The notes under the pieces are model-generated. The model was not told the origin of the DNA, did not search any database, and worked only from the letters and a program-made list of their open reading frames with translations. 62,781 nt of DNA, taken from positions 1 to 62,781 of IMG/VR virus record IMGVR_UViG_3300020171_000437; one strand, written 5' to 3'. Both the position numbers and the translations under genes were made by a program. This DNA comes from a virus. Of the stretch, positions 25,494-34,129 are shown piece by piece; positions within the stretch are counted from its first letter, which is position 1; every line of letters starts with the position of its first letter.

Positions 25494-27456
25494 TATTGAC
25501 ATTGGAATGGCGGCGATCGATAGGACTGGAAGTGCTTCTGATGGCTTCACTCGCATTGCATTAGGAAATCCCGCGAACGTTGGTGGGAGCCTAGATACCG
25601 TAGAGATATATCTTGGAGTTGGCGGCGCGAATGTCAAGGTTGGAACATTTTATGGGGGCACAGCCACTAAAACTAACCGAGATTACGAAACGATTGGAAC
25701 TGTTACAGGTTATTCAAAACAGACGTTTTCCGGCCTGTCAATTGGTGTAGAGGCTGACGACTGTATTGGTTTCTATGGAACCGCTGGCGAAATGAAGTTT
25801 TCAGACTATGGCAGCGGGTTATTGCAGAAAAGCGGAGATCAGTTTGATGCTGGCGAGCAGGCATATACATTGACCGGCAGCCAGGAGATGAGTCTATATG
25901 CATCTGGCTCCACGGTTGCCCCAACAGTTACAACTCAAGCTGTGTCTGATATTGCTTATAGCAGCGGGACGGGAAACGGAAACATAATAAGCATTGGCGG
26001 AGAGACTGTTACAAGAAGGGGCTTCTGCTATATGGTCGGCGTGGCAGGAGATCCGACTACGGCAAACAGCGTGGCTTATGATGATGGATCGTTTGGCACG
26101 GGTGCGTACACAAAAGCCATTACTGGTCTCACGCCGGAAGAGAGCTATCGAGTCAGGGCTTATGCCATCAACCCCGTTGGCACAAGTTATGGGTCCACGG
26201 TTCAAATGCTTACAAAGGTTGCTGCTCCAACAGACGTAGCCGCAACTGACGGTGCGCACACTGACAAAGTTACAGTTACTTGGACAAAATCAACTGGTGC
26301 TACCGGGTACCAGATCTACCGTGATGGCACTCCTTTAGGCTGGCTAGGAGATGTGGCTACTGGAGATGACTCAGGGGCAGACGCGCCTGTCATCACGCCA
26401 GGAACAGCTGTGGCAACAGACGGCGAATCTTCTGCCCATGTTGCTCTATCTCTATCTGGCGAGAGTGTAGCCAGCGGAACAACCCATTCTTACGTCGTAA
26501 GGGCCAAGACAGCTACAGATGAGAGCGCGGACAGTTCAGCGGACAATGGATACATAGGAGTGGGGGCATTAACGTATCAGTGGCAACGAAGTGCTGCTGA
26601 TAGCGATGCTAACTACTCGAATATAAACGGGGCTACTACAGAGGCATACAATGACACAGAGGCACCAGTTAATGGTGATGGACGGTATTTTAAGTGTGTG
26701 CTTGACGCTACTGGTGCTGCACAGCAGACATCTACTCCTGACAGAGGATATATTGCCGTCGCTCCGTCAGTAACGACTCAGGCAGTAGCAGACATTACAG
26801 ATACCAATGCGACATTGAATGGCAACATCACTGACGAGGGGACTAAAGATGTCACGCGGCGAGGATTCTGTTACTTCGAGGGAACATCAGGCGATCCAGA
26901 CACGACCGACAGCACATCCTATGACGATGGATCATTCGATACCGGCGCATACACAAAAGCCATCACGGTGCTATCAGCCGGAACATACTATCGAGTTAGG
27001 GCTTATGCTGTAAATCTGGAAGGAACTGGGTATGGTACGACTGTTCAGATGCTTACCACTGGCAGTGCAACCGTCGAAATTATCCTAGAACATGCGACAT
27101 TGTTGCAGGGCGCAGAAACGGCACTAACAGATTGTGATGAACACATAGATCTATCTAGAGTTGCACGCATCTCCTTCTTCGTCGAAATGACTTTCGAGGC
27201 TGCTGTGAGCGCAGACCCAACCATTTCTATCTTCGCATCCCCAGAGAATGACGACGATGAATATGATACATCTGCATGGAAAACTTGGACATTCCCAAGG
27301 TCCGCAGGGAATACTATATCTCTGCACTGGCCCTACACAGATGAGATTAGGCCTTTGCCAAAGTACATCAAGACGAAGGTGAAGAACAACAGCGGGGCTG
27401 GCGCGAACACATCCATTACGTCGATAACGATTAAGAAGGTGATCCTTGGATTATGA
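25486..27456 (+). CDS. Multi-domain fibronectin/Ig-like receptor-binding protein
   Basis: A 656-residue beta protein. Residues 1-~140 form an N-terminal domain. Two copies of a ~90-residue unit (VTTQAV-DI ... RRGFCY ... YDDGSF-TGAYTKAIT-L ... YRVRAYA-N-GT-YG-TVQMLT) lie at about 145-245 and 425-525. Between them are a fibronectin-III-like domain (VAATDGAHTDKVTVTWTKST) and an Ig-like segment (YQWQRSAADSDANYSNI). The last ~130 residues copy the protein encoded at 24818. Such chains typically form tail fibres or host-recognition spikes. Confidence 0.75.
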   Translation: MASIDIGMAAIDRTGSASDGFTRIALGNPANVGGSLDTVEIYLGVGGANVKVGTFYGGTATKTNRDYETIGTVTGYSKQTFSGLSIGVEADDCIGFYGTAGEMKFSDYGSGLLQKSGDQFDAGEQAYTLTGSQEMSLYASGSTVAPTVTTQAVSDIAYSSGTGNGNIISIGGETVTRRGFCYMVGVAGDPTTANSVAYDDGSFGTGAYTKAITGLTPEESYRVRAYAINPVGTSYGSTVQMLTKVAAPTDVAATDGAHTDKVTVTWTKSTGATGYQIYRDGTPLGWLGDVATGDDSGADAPVITPGTAVATDGESSAHVALSLSGESVASGTTHSYVVRAKTATDESADSSADNGYIGVGALTYQWQRSAADSDANYSNINGATTEAYNDTEAPVNGDGRYFKCVLDATGAAQQTSTPDRGYIAVAPSVTTQAVADITDTNATLNGNITDEGTKDVTRRGFCYFEGTSGDPDTTDSTSYDDGSFDTGAYTKAITVLSAGTYYRVRAYAVNLEGTGYGTTVQMLTTGSATVEIILEHATLLQGAETALTDCDEHIDLSRVARISFFVEMTFEAAVSADPTISIFASPENDDDEYDTSAWKTWTFPRSAGNTISLHWPYTDEIRPLPKYIKTKVKNNSGAGANTSITSITIKKVILGL

Positions 27457-28916
27457 TTGAACTTCAAGATTGGGCAGTGATTGACAAAAACGTTATGGAT
27501 GTGGCCAGGACTGGGATGTCAGATCCAAGCGAGTTCGGTTCGATTGTTGTTGCCTCAGACACAATCGCACCATCCGCGCCAACGTTCTCCATCGTTGCAG
27601 CGGCTGGGCAATTGGTTCTAACAATAGTCAGGCCGACAACGAGAGCGAATGGCGAGCCTCTGAACAACTTCAGAGAGTTTGCGATCTACCATTCGACGGC
27701 GGCGGCGATAGACATTTCTAATCCTGCAACATACGACGGGATCATCTATTCATCCAGCACTGAAGTTCCATATCCATGCACAGTTAAGACGTACTTCGTG
27801 ATAACGGCACTCAACACATTCAGCGTTGAGTCTTTGCCATCAGCAGAAGATAGCAAAACACCATTAGGGCTTGATGCTCTCGTAACAAACATTCCAGACG
27901 GCGCGACCAATCTAGTCTTCGATGATGCGGTGTCAGCAGACGGCATTGTCCTGGGTGACGGCATCATCGGCATTGCCTTCAAGCAGCCTGGTGTAGCGTG
28001 GGTCAACTTCGATAGATACCGGCTTGAATATGCGGTTAATACTGGCGCTGGATTCGGGGCATGGATAGCAATATCGAATGATTCAAGAACGGGGTATGTC
28101 CACAAGAACCTCAGCACTGCCTATGCCTACAAGTACCGTGCCTACATCGTTGCTACCGACGGAACAGAAAGTACGACACCTGACGTTGAGGACAACGCAA
28201 CGGCTGGCTTCACGCCAAACCAAGCCGACAATTCTGCCATCGTTGCCGTTCTTGTCCTGGCAGAGAACATCATTGCGACGAATGAGATTCGTGGAGAGCA
28301 TATCAAAGCAACTTCAACCATTACAGCCGGATCAGGCACTGATGTTGGAGTGCTAAATGGAGCGGACGCTACCTACAGAATTTATGCTGGCCACTCTACA
28401 CCTGCGTCCGCTCCATTCCGGGTGACAAAGGCGGGCAAACTGTATTGCACGGGAGCGGACATCAGAGGCACTTTGGTTGCCGATGATATCACATCTGGAA
28501 CGATGAACTTCGCAAGGATCTCAGCAGCATCTGTCTCAATAATTTCAGCCATGATGGCTAACAACTCAGTCGATAGGCCTGCGGTTGTAAATGGCGCGAT
28601 AAACGTGTCGAAGCTATACATAGACGGCGGGCTCGACATGGCGGCTGGAGGCGGGGTCAATGAAGTGTTCCATTGCAGTGCTGTCAGGGCAGACGGATTG
28701 GGCGGAACATTGAATGCCAACATTTTATTGGCAGCAACTGGCCTTTACTTACAATCTGGAACACAGGCAGGGAATGACGTTTACATAGCCTCTGTCGATG
28801 ACGTTTTTCTGGACGCTACCGGCCAGGTCAAAATCGTATCAATCCCCACGTCAGATCCAGGGGAAGCCGGTGCTTTGTGGAGCTACAACAGCTATGTGCG
28901 CATATCTGCAGGGTAG
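27453..28916 (+). CDS. Central tail fibre protein (J/DUF1983-like C-terminus)
   Basis: A 487-residue protein coupled by ATGA. N-terminal fibronectin-like strands (APSAPTFSIVAAAGQLVLTI, YRLEYAVNTGAGFGAWI) are followed by IIATNEIRGEHIKATSTI, a trimerising region of the kind seen at the end of lambda J-like proteins, and a beta-helical stretch of GLYLQSG and VDDVFLDATGQV type. It is the last evident tail gene and probably contacts the receptor. Confidence 0.7.
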   Translation: MIELQDWAVIDKNVMDVARTGMSDPSEFGSIVVASDTIAPSAPTFSIVAAAGQLVLTIVRPTTRANGEPLNNFREFAIYHSTAAAIDISNPATYDGIIYSSSTEVPYPCTVKTYFVITALNTFSVESLPSAEDSKTPLGLDALVTNIPDGATNLVFDDAVSADGIVLGDGIIGIAFKQPGVAWVNFDRYRLEYAVNTGAGFGAWIAISNDSRTGYVHKNLSTAYAYKYRAYIVATDGTESTTPDVEDNATAGFTPNQADNSAIVAVLVLAENIIATNEIRGEHIKATSTITAGSGTDVGVLNGADATYRIYAGHSTPASAPFRVTKAGKLYCTGADIRGTLVADDITSGTMNFARISAASVSIISAMMANNSVDRPAVVNGAINVSKLYIDGGLDMAAGGGVNEVFHCSAVRADGLGGTLNANILLAATGLYLQSGTQAGNDVYIASVDDVFLDATGQVKIVSIPTSDPGEAGALWSYNSYVRISAG

Positions 28917-28930
28917 GAGTTGGTGACAAA

Positions 28931-29404
28931 ATGAGCATACACGGATCATTACTTAGTGTCTCTTCGTTGGCAATCCTGCTCTTCTTCTTCTTTGCTGGTG
29001 CAGACATCGTACTCGACGACATCGAAATCGGAGTGTTCGTGGGCAGAGACAGCGTTTCTATCGGCATTCATCCTGAATTTCTTGTGTGGACAGACTCTAT
29101 GTGGTTTCGTAAGAATCTTGGTATGGGGGTAGCGCACGGGAACGTTGCTGTCTTATCGTCTCTTGCGAAGGACGAACTAGAAAGCTGGGACATGAGCTTC
29201 GATTGCGTCGTGGAGCATGAAAAGAGGCATCTTGAGCAATTCAGGGCGCTTGGTGAGTTTGCATGGCCAGCGCAATACATCCTGCCGATTGAACCAAAGA
29301 ACCGCGACTGGGATGACCCATCTGTCGAGCTTGCTGAAATGTGGTCTCCGCCAAAATGGTGGCCATTCTGGTGGACGTTTGTGATGCTTGAGATCAATAC
29401 TTGA
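28931..29404 (+). CDS. Membrane-anchored HEXXH protein, putative zinc hydrolase
   Basis: A 157-residue protein with an N-terminal hydrophobic segment (about 7-22, LSVSSLAILLFFFFAGAD) and a C-terminal Trp-rich end. The central VVEHEKRHLEQFRALGE carries HEKRH, an HEXXH zinc-binding motif, with a possible third ligand Glu in VELAEMW about 36 residues later. Such motifs mark zincin peptidases. It lies between the tail genes and the holin candidates, so a role in degrading host envelope at exit or entry is possible; no classical endolysin was found anywhere. AGGAG precedes the ATG. Confidence 0.55.
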   Translation: MSIHGSLLSVSSLAILLFFFFAGADIVLDDIEIGVFVGRDSVSIGIHPEFLVWTDSMWFRKNLGMGVAHGNVAVLSSLAKDELESWDMSFDCVVEHEKRHLEQFRALGEFAWPAQYILPIEPKNRDWDDPSVELAEMWSPPKWWPFWWTFVMLEINT

Positions 29405-29413
29405 AGGAGAGAC

Positions 29414-29746
29414 ATGCCTGAAGGAAAACTGACTGAACTTGAACACTACAAACTGACTTCACGCGAGATGGAGCTTTCTGCGATGGCCGAGAAAGAGGCG
29501 CGGATGATGGAATTGCAACGGAATGCGAATCTTACGATTGAACTCGCAGAGAGAGAGATTCTATCCCTGAAATCCGAGAGGGCGAATGCGATCCTTCGTA
29601 AGTCGTCATTGTTCAAAGAGATCGGGCAGCGACTTGAAGCTGTGGGCGATGTTGATAGCTGGGATGCCAGACTAGATCCCAAAAATCCAGAGAAAAGCAT
29701 TCTTATTTGGAAAGAAGCATTGAATGACGGATTGGCCTCTAATTAG
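29414..29746 (+). CDS. Coiled-coil protein in the lysis region
   Basis: A 110-residue, highly charged helical protein (LTSREMELSAMAEKEARMME, LAEREILSLKSERANAIL) with long heptads. No signal peptide or membrane segment. It could be a fibre-assembly helper or a cytoplasmic lysis factor; there is no specific evidence. GGAG precedes the start. Confidence 0.55.
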   Translation: MPEGKLTELEHYKLTSREMELSAMAEKEARMMELQRNANLTIELAEREILSLKSERANAILRKSSLFKEIGQRLEAVGDVDSWDARLDPKNPEKSILIWKEALNDGLASN

Positions 29747-29796
29747 AGATGATGCCGTGGAGACCCTGAACGAGGGGAGAGGAAGGTGCGGCAAGG

Positions 29797-30093
29797 ATGA
29801 TTAGTGCATGGTGGATAATTTTGGCGTTTGGCGGCGGGTTTATGATCGGGCTTCCTGTTGGTGCGTGTGTGAAGTTTCTGAGCACGAAAGAAACAATTCA
29901 GGGAGCATTTGCGTGGCTGATCTTGGCCGTTTGGGTTTGCAGCTTTACGGCGGCGGTTGTCATTGAAGAGTACCGGACACCGTTTGAGATTCATGCAGCA
30001 CTGGGGATGGTTGGCGGCTGGTTGTTTGGCCAAGGTCTAATTAGTGGGATAGTACGTCGAAACGGGGGGAAAAAAGATGAGGACAAGATTTGA
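29797..30093 (+). CDS. Three-segment membrane protein, holin candidate
   Basis: A 98-residue protein with hydrophobic segments at about 4-25 (WWIILAFGGGFMIGLPVGA), 36-56 (GAFAWLILAVWVCSFTAAVV) and 68-85, and a charged C-terminal tail (RRNGGKKDEDK). This is the layout of class I holins, which form the lesions that time lysis. GGATGA at the start has AAGG before it. It overlaps the next gene by 17 bases. Confidence 0.55.
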   Translation: MISAWWIILAFGGGFMIGLPVGACVKFLSTKETIQGAFAWLILAVWVCSFTAAVVIEEYRTPFEIHAALGMVGGWLFGQGLISGIVRRNGGKKDEDKI

Positions 30094-30544
30094 GCGGGTG
30101 AAGTATGGGCTCTTATTTGCTGCGCTGTTTGGTCTACTGTTCCCGGCGATTGCGTACGTAGTTGAGTTTTTGCCAGAATATGCTGATCGTCGGGCACCGG
30201 CATCTGATTGGATTCAGGTAATTGGTGCTAGGATTCTTTCGTATGACGAGGAGACGAGCATTGCGTGGTATCAGTGGCACAGACGGGCGGTGATGCCTCT
30301 AACGGTGCATGTGTATATTGATCTGATCAATGTTGTCGGCTCTGACAGTCAGTTGTGGTCTGTAGTCTACAAGGACGTTTACTACCAGGAAGGCGAGTAC
30401 AACTTTATGAACTTCCGGTTTGAGAACTTTCCTAATTTGCCACCAGGGGAATATCGGCTTTTGGGCCTTCTGTGTTTCAAGACTGAACGTGGAGTGGCCA
30501 AGCAGTTGACGTTCGAGTTTGATCCCTATATCGTGGAGGAATAA
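30077..30544 (+). CDS. Anchored periplasmic beta-domain protein
   Basis: A 155-residue protein: basic N-terminus, one membrane segment (about 10-30, LLFAALFGLLFPAIAYVV), then a ~120-residue extracytoplasmic beta-rich domain (RRAVMPLTVHVYIDLINVVG, PGEYRLLGLLCF). It lies between two holin candidates. A lysis regulator or superinfection-exclusion function is possible; not shown by sequence. Confidence 0.5.
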   Translation: MRTRFERVKYGLLFAALFGLLFPAIAYVVEFLPEYADRRAPASDWIQVIGARILSYDEETSIAWYQWHRRAVMPLTVHVYIDLINVVGSDSQLWSVVYKDVYYQEGEYNFMNFRFENFPNLPPGEYRLLGLLCFKTERGVAKQLTFEFDPYIVEE

Positions 30545-30834
30545 TGGACGAAAATATTGTGAAGAAACTCATCGGTGATGCCCTTAGTGGCATCGCGGGC
30601 GCGTGGAAAGTGAAGCTGGGGTCTCGCAAGTTCATCGCGTACATTGCTGCCAACGTTCTGCTGATGGTGGCTGGATTTGCGAAACTCGTATCGTCAGATG
30701 ATTTTGCTGGCATCTTCAAGATCGTCACAATCGGCTATTGGGGGACTCAGGGCGGCATCGACGCCATCAAAGAACTTGGCAACATCCTGCAGAAGAAACG
30801 CAATGGAAACGGGGGGACTGTTATTGGGCAATAA
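30544..30834 (+). CDS. Small membrane protein, second holin candidate
   Basis: A 96-residue protein starting in TAATG overlap. One clear hydrophobic segment (about 29-49, KFIAYIAANVLLMVAGFAKL) and a weaker second one (about 55-75), then a basic tail KKRNGNGG. Phage holins often begin with a helical N-terminus followed by an SRKF-type start of the first membrane helix, as here. Confidence 0.55.
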   Translation: MDENIVKKLIGDALSGIAGAWKVKLGSRKFIAYIAANVLLMVAGFAKLVSSDDFAGIFKIVTIGYWGTQGGIDAIKELGNILQKKRNGNGGTVIGQ

Positions 30835-30837
30835 ACC

Positions 30838-30846
30838 TGCTATAAT
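30838..30846 (+). promoter_or_regulatory. Extended -10 promoter
   Basis: TGCTATAAT is a perfect extended -10 element in the gap after the holin candidate. The -35 region is weak. It would start a transcript about 25 bases before the next gene, which has an exceptionally strong GGAGGAGGTGA ribosome site. Confidence 0.6.
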
Positions 30847-30872
30847 GTATCGAATCGTGGAGGAGGTGAACC

Positions 30873-31139
30873 GTGAAGATGTTAAGTTGGATACCTGACG
30901 CACTGAAACTGTTGGGGGCACTTGCGCCATTCATTCGGGGACTCATCGAGTCTTTTGAAAGTCCTGGCCTTGGGCCGGAGAAGAAACAAATGGTTCTGGA
31001 GGCCGTCAAGGAATCTCTTGATAAACTAGAAATTCCAGCGGTAGTTCAGACGTTCATCATGTGGTTTGCAGATTGGCTTATAGACCGGATTGTCGAGCAA
31101 CTCAACAAGTCCGGAGTTTTCAAACACCAGGAGGTGTAG
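30873..31139 (+). CDS. Small amphipathic-helix protein
   Basis: An 88-residue protein. GTG 30873 fits the GGAGGAGGTGA spacing best; ATG 30879 is the alternative. Amphipathic helices at both ends (LKLLGALAPFIRGLIESF and VVQTFIMWFADWLIDRIVEQ) could lie on or cross the membrane. It is the first gene after an extended -10 promoter in the lysis cluster. Confidence 0.5.
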   Translation: MKMLSWIPDALKLLGALAPFIRGLIESFESPGLGPEKKQMVLEAVKESLDKLEIPAVVQTFIMWFADWLIDRIVEQLNKSGVFKHQEV

Positions 31140-31143
31140 CAGT

Positions 31144-31611
31144 ATGAAACGAGCATTAGTTCTATCCCTGATTTACCTGTTTGGGCTGTCATTGACAGCA
31201 TTTGGTTTCTTCGGATTCGGATACACGCACGCAATTCCCGACAACGATGCAAAGCTGTTTGCTGGGTTTGATTTCGGGCCTGACAACTCGCAGTTCAACA
31301 TCGACGGCTATCTTGGCGATATTTGGGGGACTGGCGGCGGCGGCAATTCTTTGATGTTCCTCGGCCTCAACGCATTCTACATTGGCGAATCAGAGCCTTT
31401 CGACATTGAAGTTGGCGCATACATGGAGTCAACAAAGCTCGTAGACTGGCCCGCTGTCACCTTAGCAGACGCAGGATTCTACGGAGATATGACGATACAT
31501 GTCCTCGACAACGAAACACTTAAATGGGACTTGTTCGCATCCTTGAATCTTGACGTAACTGGCGGGAACCTTGGCCTCGGCGCTGAGTTCGGGTTTGAAG
31601 TCAATCTTTGA
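31144..31611 (+). CDS. Secreted beta-rich protein, possible outer-membrane type
   Basis: A 155-residue protein with a signal peptide (MKRALVLSLIYLFGLSLTAFG) and alternating-strand sequence (AKLFAGFDFGPDNSQFNI, FDIEVGAYMEST, LKWDLFASLNLDVTGGNLGL, ending EFGFEVNL). The amphipathic strands and exported start look like a small outer-membrane barrel or surface layer. A phage-coded host-surface protein could block reinfection. Followed by an intrinsic terminator. Confidence 0.55.
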   Translation: MKRALVLSLIYLFGLSLTAFGFFGFGYTHAIPDNDAKLFAGFDFGPDNSQFNIDGYLGDIWGTGGGGNSLMFLGLNAFYIGESEPFDIEVGAYMESTKLVDWPAVTLADAGFYGDMTIHVLDNETLKWDLFASLNLDVTGGNLGLGAEFGFEVNL

Positions 31612-31683
31612 CTAGCCCCGGCACCGACAGGAACGATTGTCGGCGACGTGCGATACCCGTAGAGCAGGACTGATCGACAATAA

Positions 31684-31710
31684 GGGGCCTCTTCGGGGGC
31701 CCCATTTTCT
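31684..31710 (+). terminator. Intrinsic terminator
   Basis: GGGGCCT and GGGCCCC form a 7-bp stem (one T-G pair) with a short loop, followed by ATTTTCT. A second small hairpin (CCGACA / TGTCGG) precedes it near 31624-31643. It separates the lysis-region genes from the lipoprotein genes. Confidence 0.75.
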
Positions 31711-31720
31711 AGGAGGACCA

Positions 31721-32164
31721 ATGAAATTAACTAAACTAGCTGCACTTGGAATTATGGCGGTGGTGGCACTCGCACTCGCGGGATGCTTCCCTCCAACCAT
31801 AGTGCCCCCTGGCGATCCAGTCCCACCCGTTCTCACCCTTCCAGTAGCGGCGTTTTCCTACTCCGCGCTAGAGAGTCCTATCCAGACAGATTCGTTAGTG
31901 AGATTCAACGGATCAGCGTCTTACGCCCCTGATGGAGAGATCATGTGGGGGCGTTGGGATTTTGATGATGACACAGTCATTGAAGGCCAGTGGACGAAGA
32001 TGGTTTCTCGGTGGGAGAACGGCAAAGAAGTGTGGGAGAAGGAGTCTGTCCGAAGAGAAGTGACTCATGCCTACGACACAATTGGAACCTATGCAGTCAT
32101 GCTGACCGTATGGGATGGAGAAGGGAATCAATCATCGAAGACCCGCAACGTCCGTGTGAGATAG
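31721..32164 (+). CDS. PKD-domain lipoprotein
   Basis: A 147-residue protein with a lipoprotein signal (MKLTKLAALGIMAVVALALAGC; lipobox LALAGC) followed by a Pro-rich linker. Residues ~50-147 form a PKD-like beta-sandwich: VRFNGSASYAPDGEIMWGRW, WDFDDD, then THAYDTIGTYAVMLTVWDG. PKD domains act in extracellular protein or sugar contacts. With TAGGAGG before the ATG. It may be a superinfection-exclusion or adhesion lipoprotein placed in the host envelope. Confidence 0.8.
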   Translation: MKLTKLAALGIMAVVALALAGCFPPTIVPPGDPVPPVLTLPVAAFSYSALESPIQTDSLVRFNGSASYAPDGEIMWGRWDFDDDTVIEGQWTKMVSRWENGKEVWEKESVRREVTHAYDTIGTYAVMLTVWDGEGNQSSKTRNVRVR

Positions 32165-32186
32165 AGGACGACATTGGAGGGGAATC

Positions 32187-33083
32187 ATGAAGCTGAAACT
32201 GCTTGCTTTGCTTTGCTGTATGGCGGTCCTCGGAGGATGTTCTTTCTTCGACGACCCTATTGAACTTGTTGTAACTGCTGAGAGGCTGGCTGCTCACCCG
32301 CCAGCGACTATTGCTATCCGAGCCGACCTGCTTCCAGGTTGGCATTTTGTATTTAAGACAGATGTGAGAACGTTTGAGCCGGGGACCAATGAACAGATCA
32401 TCACGTTCTATATGTTGCCTGCTATTGTGACCGTCACGGCATCCAAGGCTGGAGAAGTTGATAGAAAAGGCGAGGTGTTCATCGACCTGATAAACAGTCC
32501 GGTGAACATGGACGACAGGCCGTTCGTGGCCAGCTATGGGTATATTCAGGGGGGGACTCTCCCAAACGCATTTAAGAGCCTTCTCAGCCCATTACACGCC
32601 AGTCCTTCGGGAGATCACTTCCTCTCTCCGCTCTCTTACGAAGTGTTCTTCTGTGAAAGAGATGAGGGCGAGCCGTTCTGGCCTGGGGACATCTCTCTTG
32701 ACTGGGGATTCTACGATCCTGACGGCGATGACTGGAAGATCGTTGAGGTTGTGGCTTGGTATGAAGCCGCTGGAATCAACGGAGCCGACGCAGTGTTTGC
32801 GTCAGTCCCTTACAGAGGCGCAGGCTTCTACGAGTTCAAGGGCCATGACGATGCGTTCCTGATCATCCCAAGCTGGCCTCAGATCATCGACACGGAGACC
32901 TATCTGTACAAGGCTCCTCCGGGTGGAGTGCCGGGATATCCTAGCGTCTGTCATGAATATGATTGCAGCGTTAGTCCCTATCCTGAGCAAGACTACTTTG
33001 TGCGGATCACGACCGAGGACGCGTTTGGGGCAAGGAATACCAAGACGTTCAAGTATCGGTTGTTGCCGACTGGGTGTTACTAA
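32187..33083 (+). CDS. Large lipoprotein of unknown function
   Basis: A 298-residue protein with a lipoprotein signal (lipobox VLGGC, Cys18) and a beta-rich mature part with paired cysteines near the C-terminus (PSVCHEYDCSVSPYP). The C-terminal portion (YFVRITTEDAFGARNTKTFKYR) looks PKD/Ig-like, so it may be a distant partner of the preceding lipoprotein. Both share one transcript after the terminator. Coupled to the next gene by TAATG. Confidence 0.75.
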   Translation: MKLKLLALLCCMAVLGGCSFFDDPIELVVTAERLAAHPPATIAIRADLLPGWHFVFKTDVRTFEPGTNEQIITFYMLPAIVTVTASKAGEVDRKGEVFIDLINSPVNMDDRPFVASYGYIQGGTLPNAFKSLLSPLHASPSGDHFLSPLSYEVFFCERDEGEPFWPGDISLDWGFYDPDGDDWKIVEVVAWYEAAGINGADAVFASVPYRGAGFYEFKGHDDAFLIIPSWPQIIDTETYLYKAPPGGVPGYPSVCHEYDCSVSPYPEQDYFVRITTEDAFGARNTKTFKYRLLPTGCY

Positions 33084-33286
33084 TGAAAAACATGGGCTTC
33101 ATCACATCAAAAGAGTGTCTGTCTCCTGAGCAAGCTGACGAAATCATGGCTGCGTGGGGGGCTGGTCGTGTCGGATTGCGAAAACGATCGTTGTTGAGGA
33201 AGCTGTTGGATCGGCGCAGACGAAAGAGATACAAGCTCTGTCGGAAGGAAATGGTCAACTGGAATAAACTGTTCTACGAGAATTGA
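33083..33286 (+). CDS. Small basic protein
   Basis: A 67-residue, strongly basic protein (LRKRSLLRKLLDRRRRKRYKL) with a helical N-terminus, starting in a TAATG overlap with the lipoprotein gene. The basic helix could bind nucleic acid. No family recognised. Confidence 0.55.
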   Translation: MKNMGFITSKECLSPEQADEIMAAWGAGRVGLRKRSLLRKLLDRRRRKRYKLCRKEMVNWNKLFYEN

Positions 33287-33294
33287 GGACTATG

Positions 33295-33666
33295 ATGCCA
33301 AAGAAGAAGCAAGAGAAATGGCAATTACTTCGTCACGATAACATCTCGTATGCGAACATCAAACGGTCGCGGGTGCAAGGACTGATCCTCAAAGGGCCAC
33401 TCAATCGAAGCGAGTTGCTGCTTGCCGGACATGAGGCACTTGCCTTTGCGGCAACGTATATGCCGGATGTTCAAGGCATCGCTTTGTTCCTCTGGACCGA
33501 CCGCAAAAAGGTTGGCAAGGAGGAGGCAGTTGCTTCCGTACATTGGTGCCCTCATGGCCATTGGGAATGGCTGGGGCAGTATCCAGTGACGGACAACATA
33601 TTTGAAGTGGAATTTGACAGGCAGAGCGAGGAGGAGAGTGATGCCGAAAGGAGTATATCCACATAA
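33295..33666 (+). CDS. Hypothetical protein
   Basis: A 123-residue protein. ATG codons at 33292 and 33295 follow GAGG; the second has better spacing. It looks alpha/beta (HDNISYANIKRSRVQGLILK, QGIALFLWTDRKKVG) with an acidic end. It overlaps the HNH gene by 26 bases. Function unknown. Confidence 0.5.
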   Translation: MPKKKQEKWQLLRHDNISYANIKRSRVQGLILKGPLNRSELLLAGHEALAFAATYMPDVQGIALFLWTDRKKVGKEEAVASVHWCPHGHWEWLGQYPVTDNIFEVEFDRQSEEESDAERSIST

Positions 33667-34129
33667 ACGAAGACCTTTAGCTAATAAATTTTGGGAAAAG
33701 GTTGACAAGAAAGGCCCAAATGACTGTTGGGAATGGACAGGCAGTAAAATCCTGGCTGGCTATGGGAAGATTAATGTGAGCGGTAAAACTGTCAGTGCTC
33801 ATCGCATTTCTTGGGAGATGGCTAACGATCCTATTCCAAAAGGAATGTGTGTTCTGCATCACTGTGACAATAAGGCTTGCGTGAATCCTGCGCATCTTTT
33901 CCTCGGCACGAACGCAGATAATAGCCGTGATATGACAGAAAAGGAGCGTCAAGCTCGTGGCGAGGCAAACGGAGAATCTAAACTCACAGAACAAGACATT
34001 CACGAGATCCGTGTTTTCTTAGATGCTGGATATATTCAAAGTGAAATCGCAGAGGGGTATGGGGTGGGCCATGTGGCAATTCACTATATCAAGACAGGCT
34101 ATAGATGGGGCTGGCTTACGGAGGGATAA
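33641..34129 (+). CDS. HNH homing endonuclease with C-terminal HTH
   Basis: A 162-residue protein. The HNH_3-type nuclease core is CVLHHCDNKACVNPAHLFLG followed by TNADNSRDM, preceded by a substrate strand region (DCWEWTGSKILAGYGKINV and AHRISWEM). The C-terminus, KLTEQDIHEIRVFLDAGYIQ to HVAIHYIKTGYRW, is a helix-turn-helix used for DNA recognition in these free-standing homing enzymes. AGGAGG precedes the ATG. Its place two genes before the large terminase is a common site for such insertions. Confidence 0.85.
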   Translation: MPKGVYPHKRRPLANKFWEKVDKKGPNDCWEWTGSKILAGYGKINVSGKTVSAHRISWEMANDPIPKGMCVLHHCDNKACVNPAHLFLGTNADNSRDMTEKERQARGEANGESKLTEQDIHEIRVFLDAGYIQSEIAEGYGVGHVAIHYIKTGYRWGWLTEG

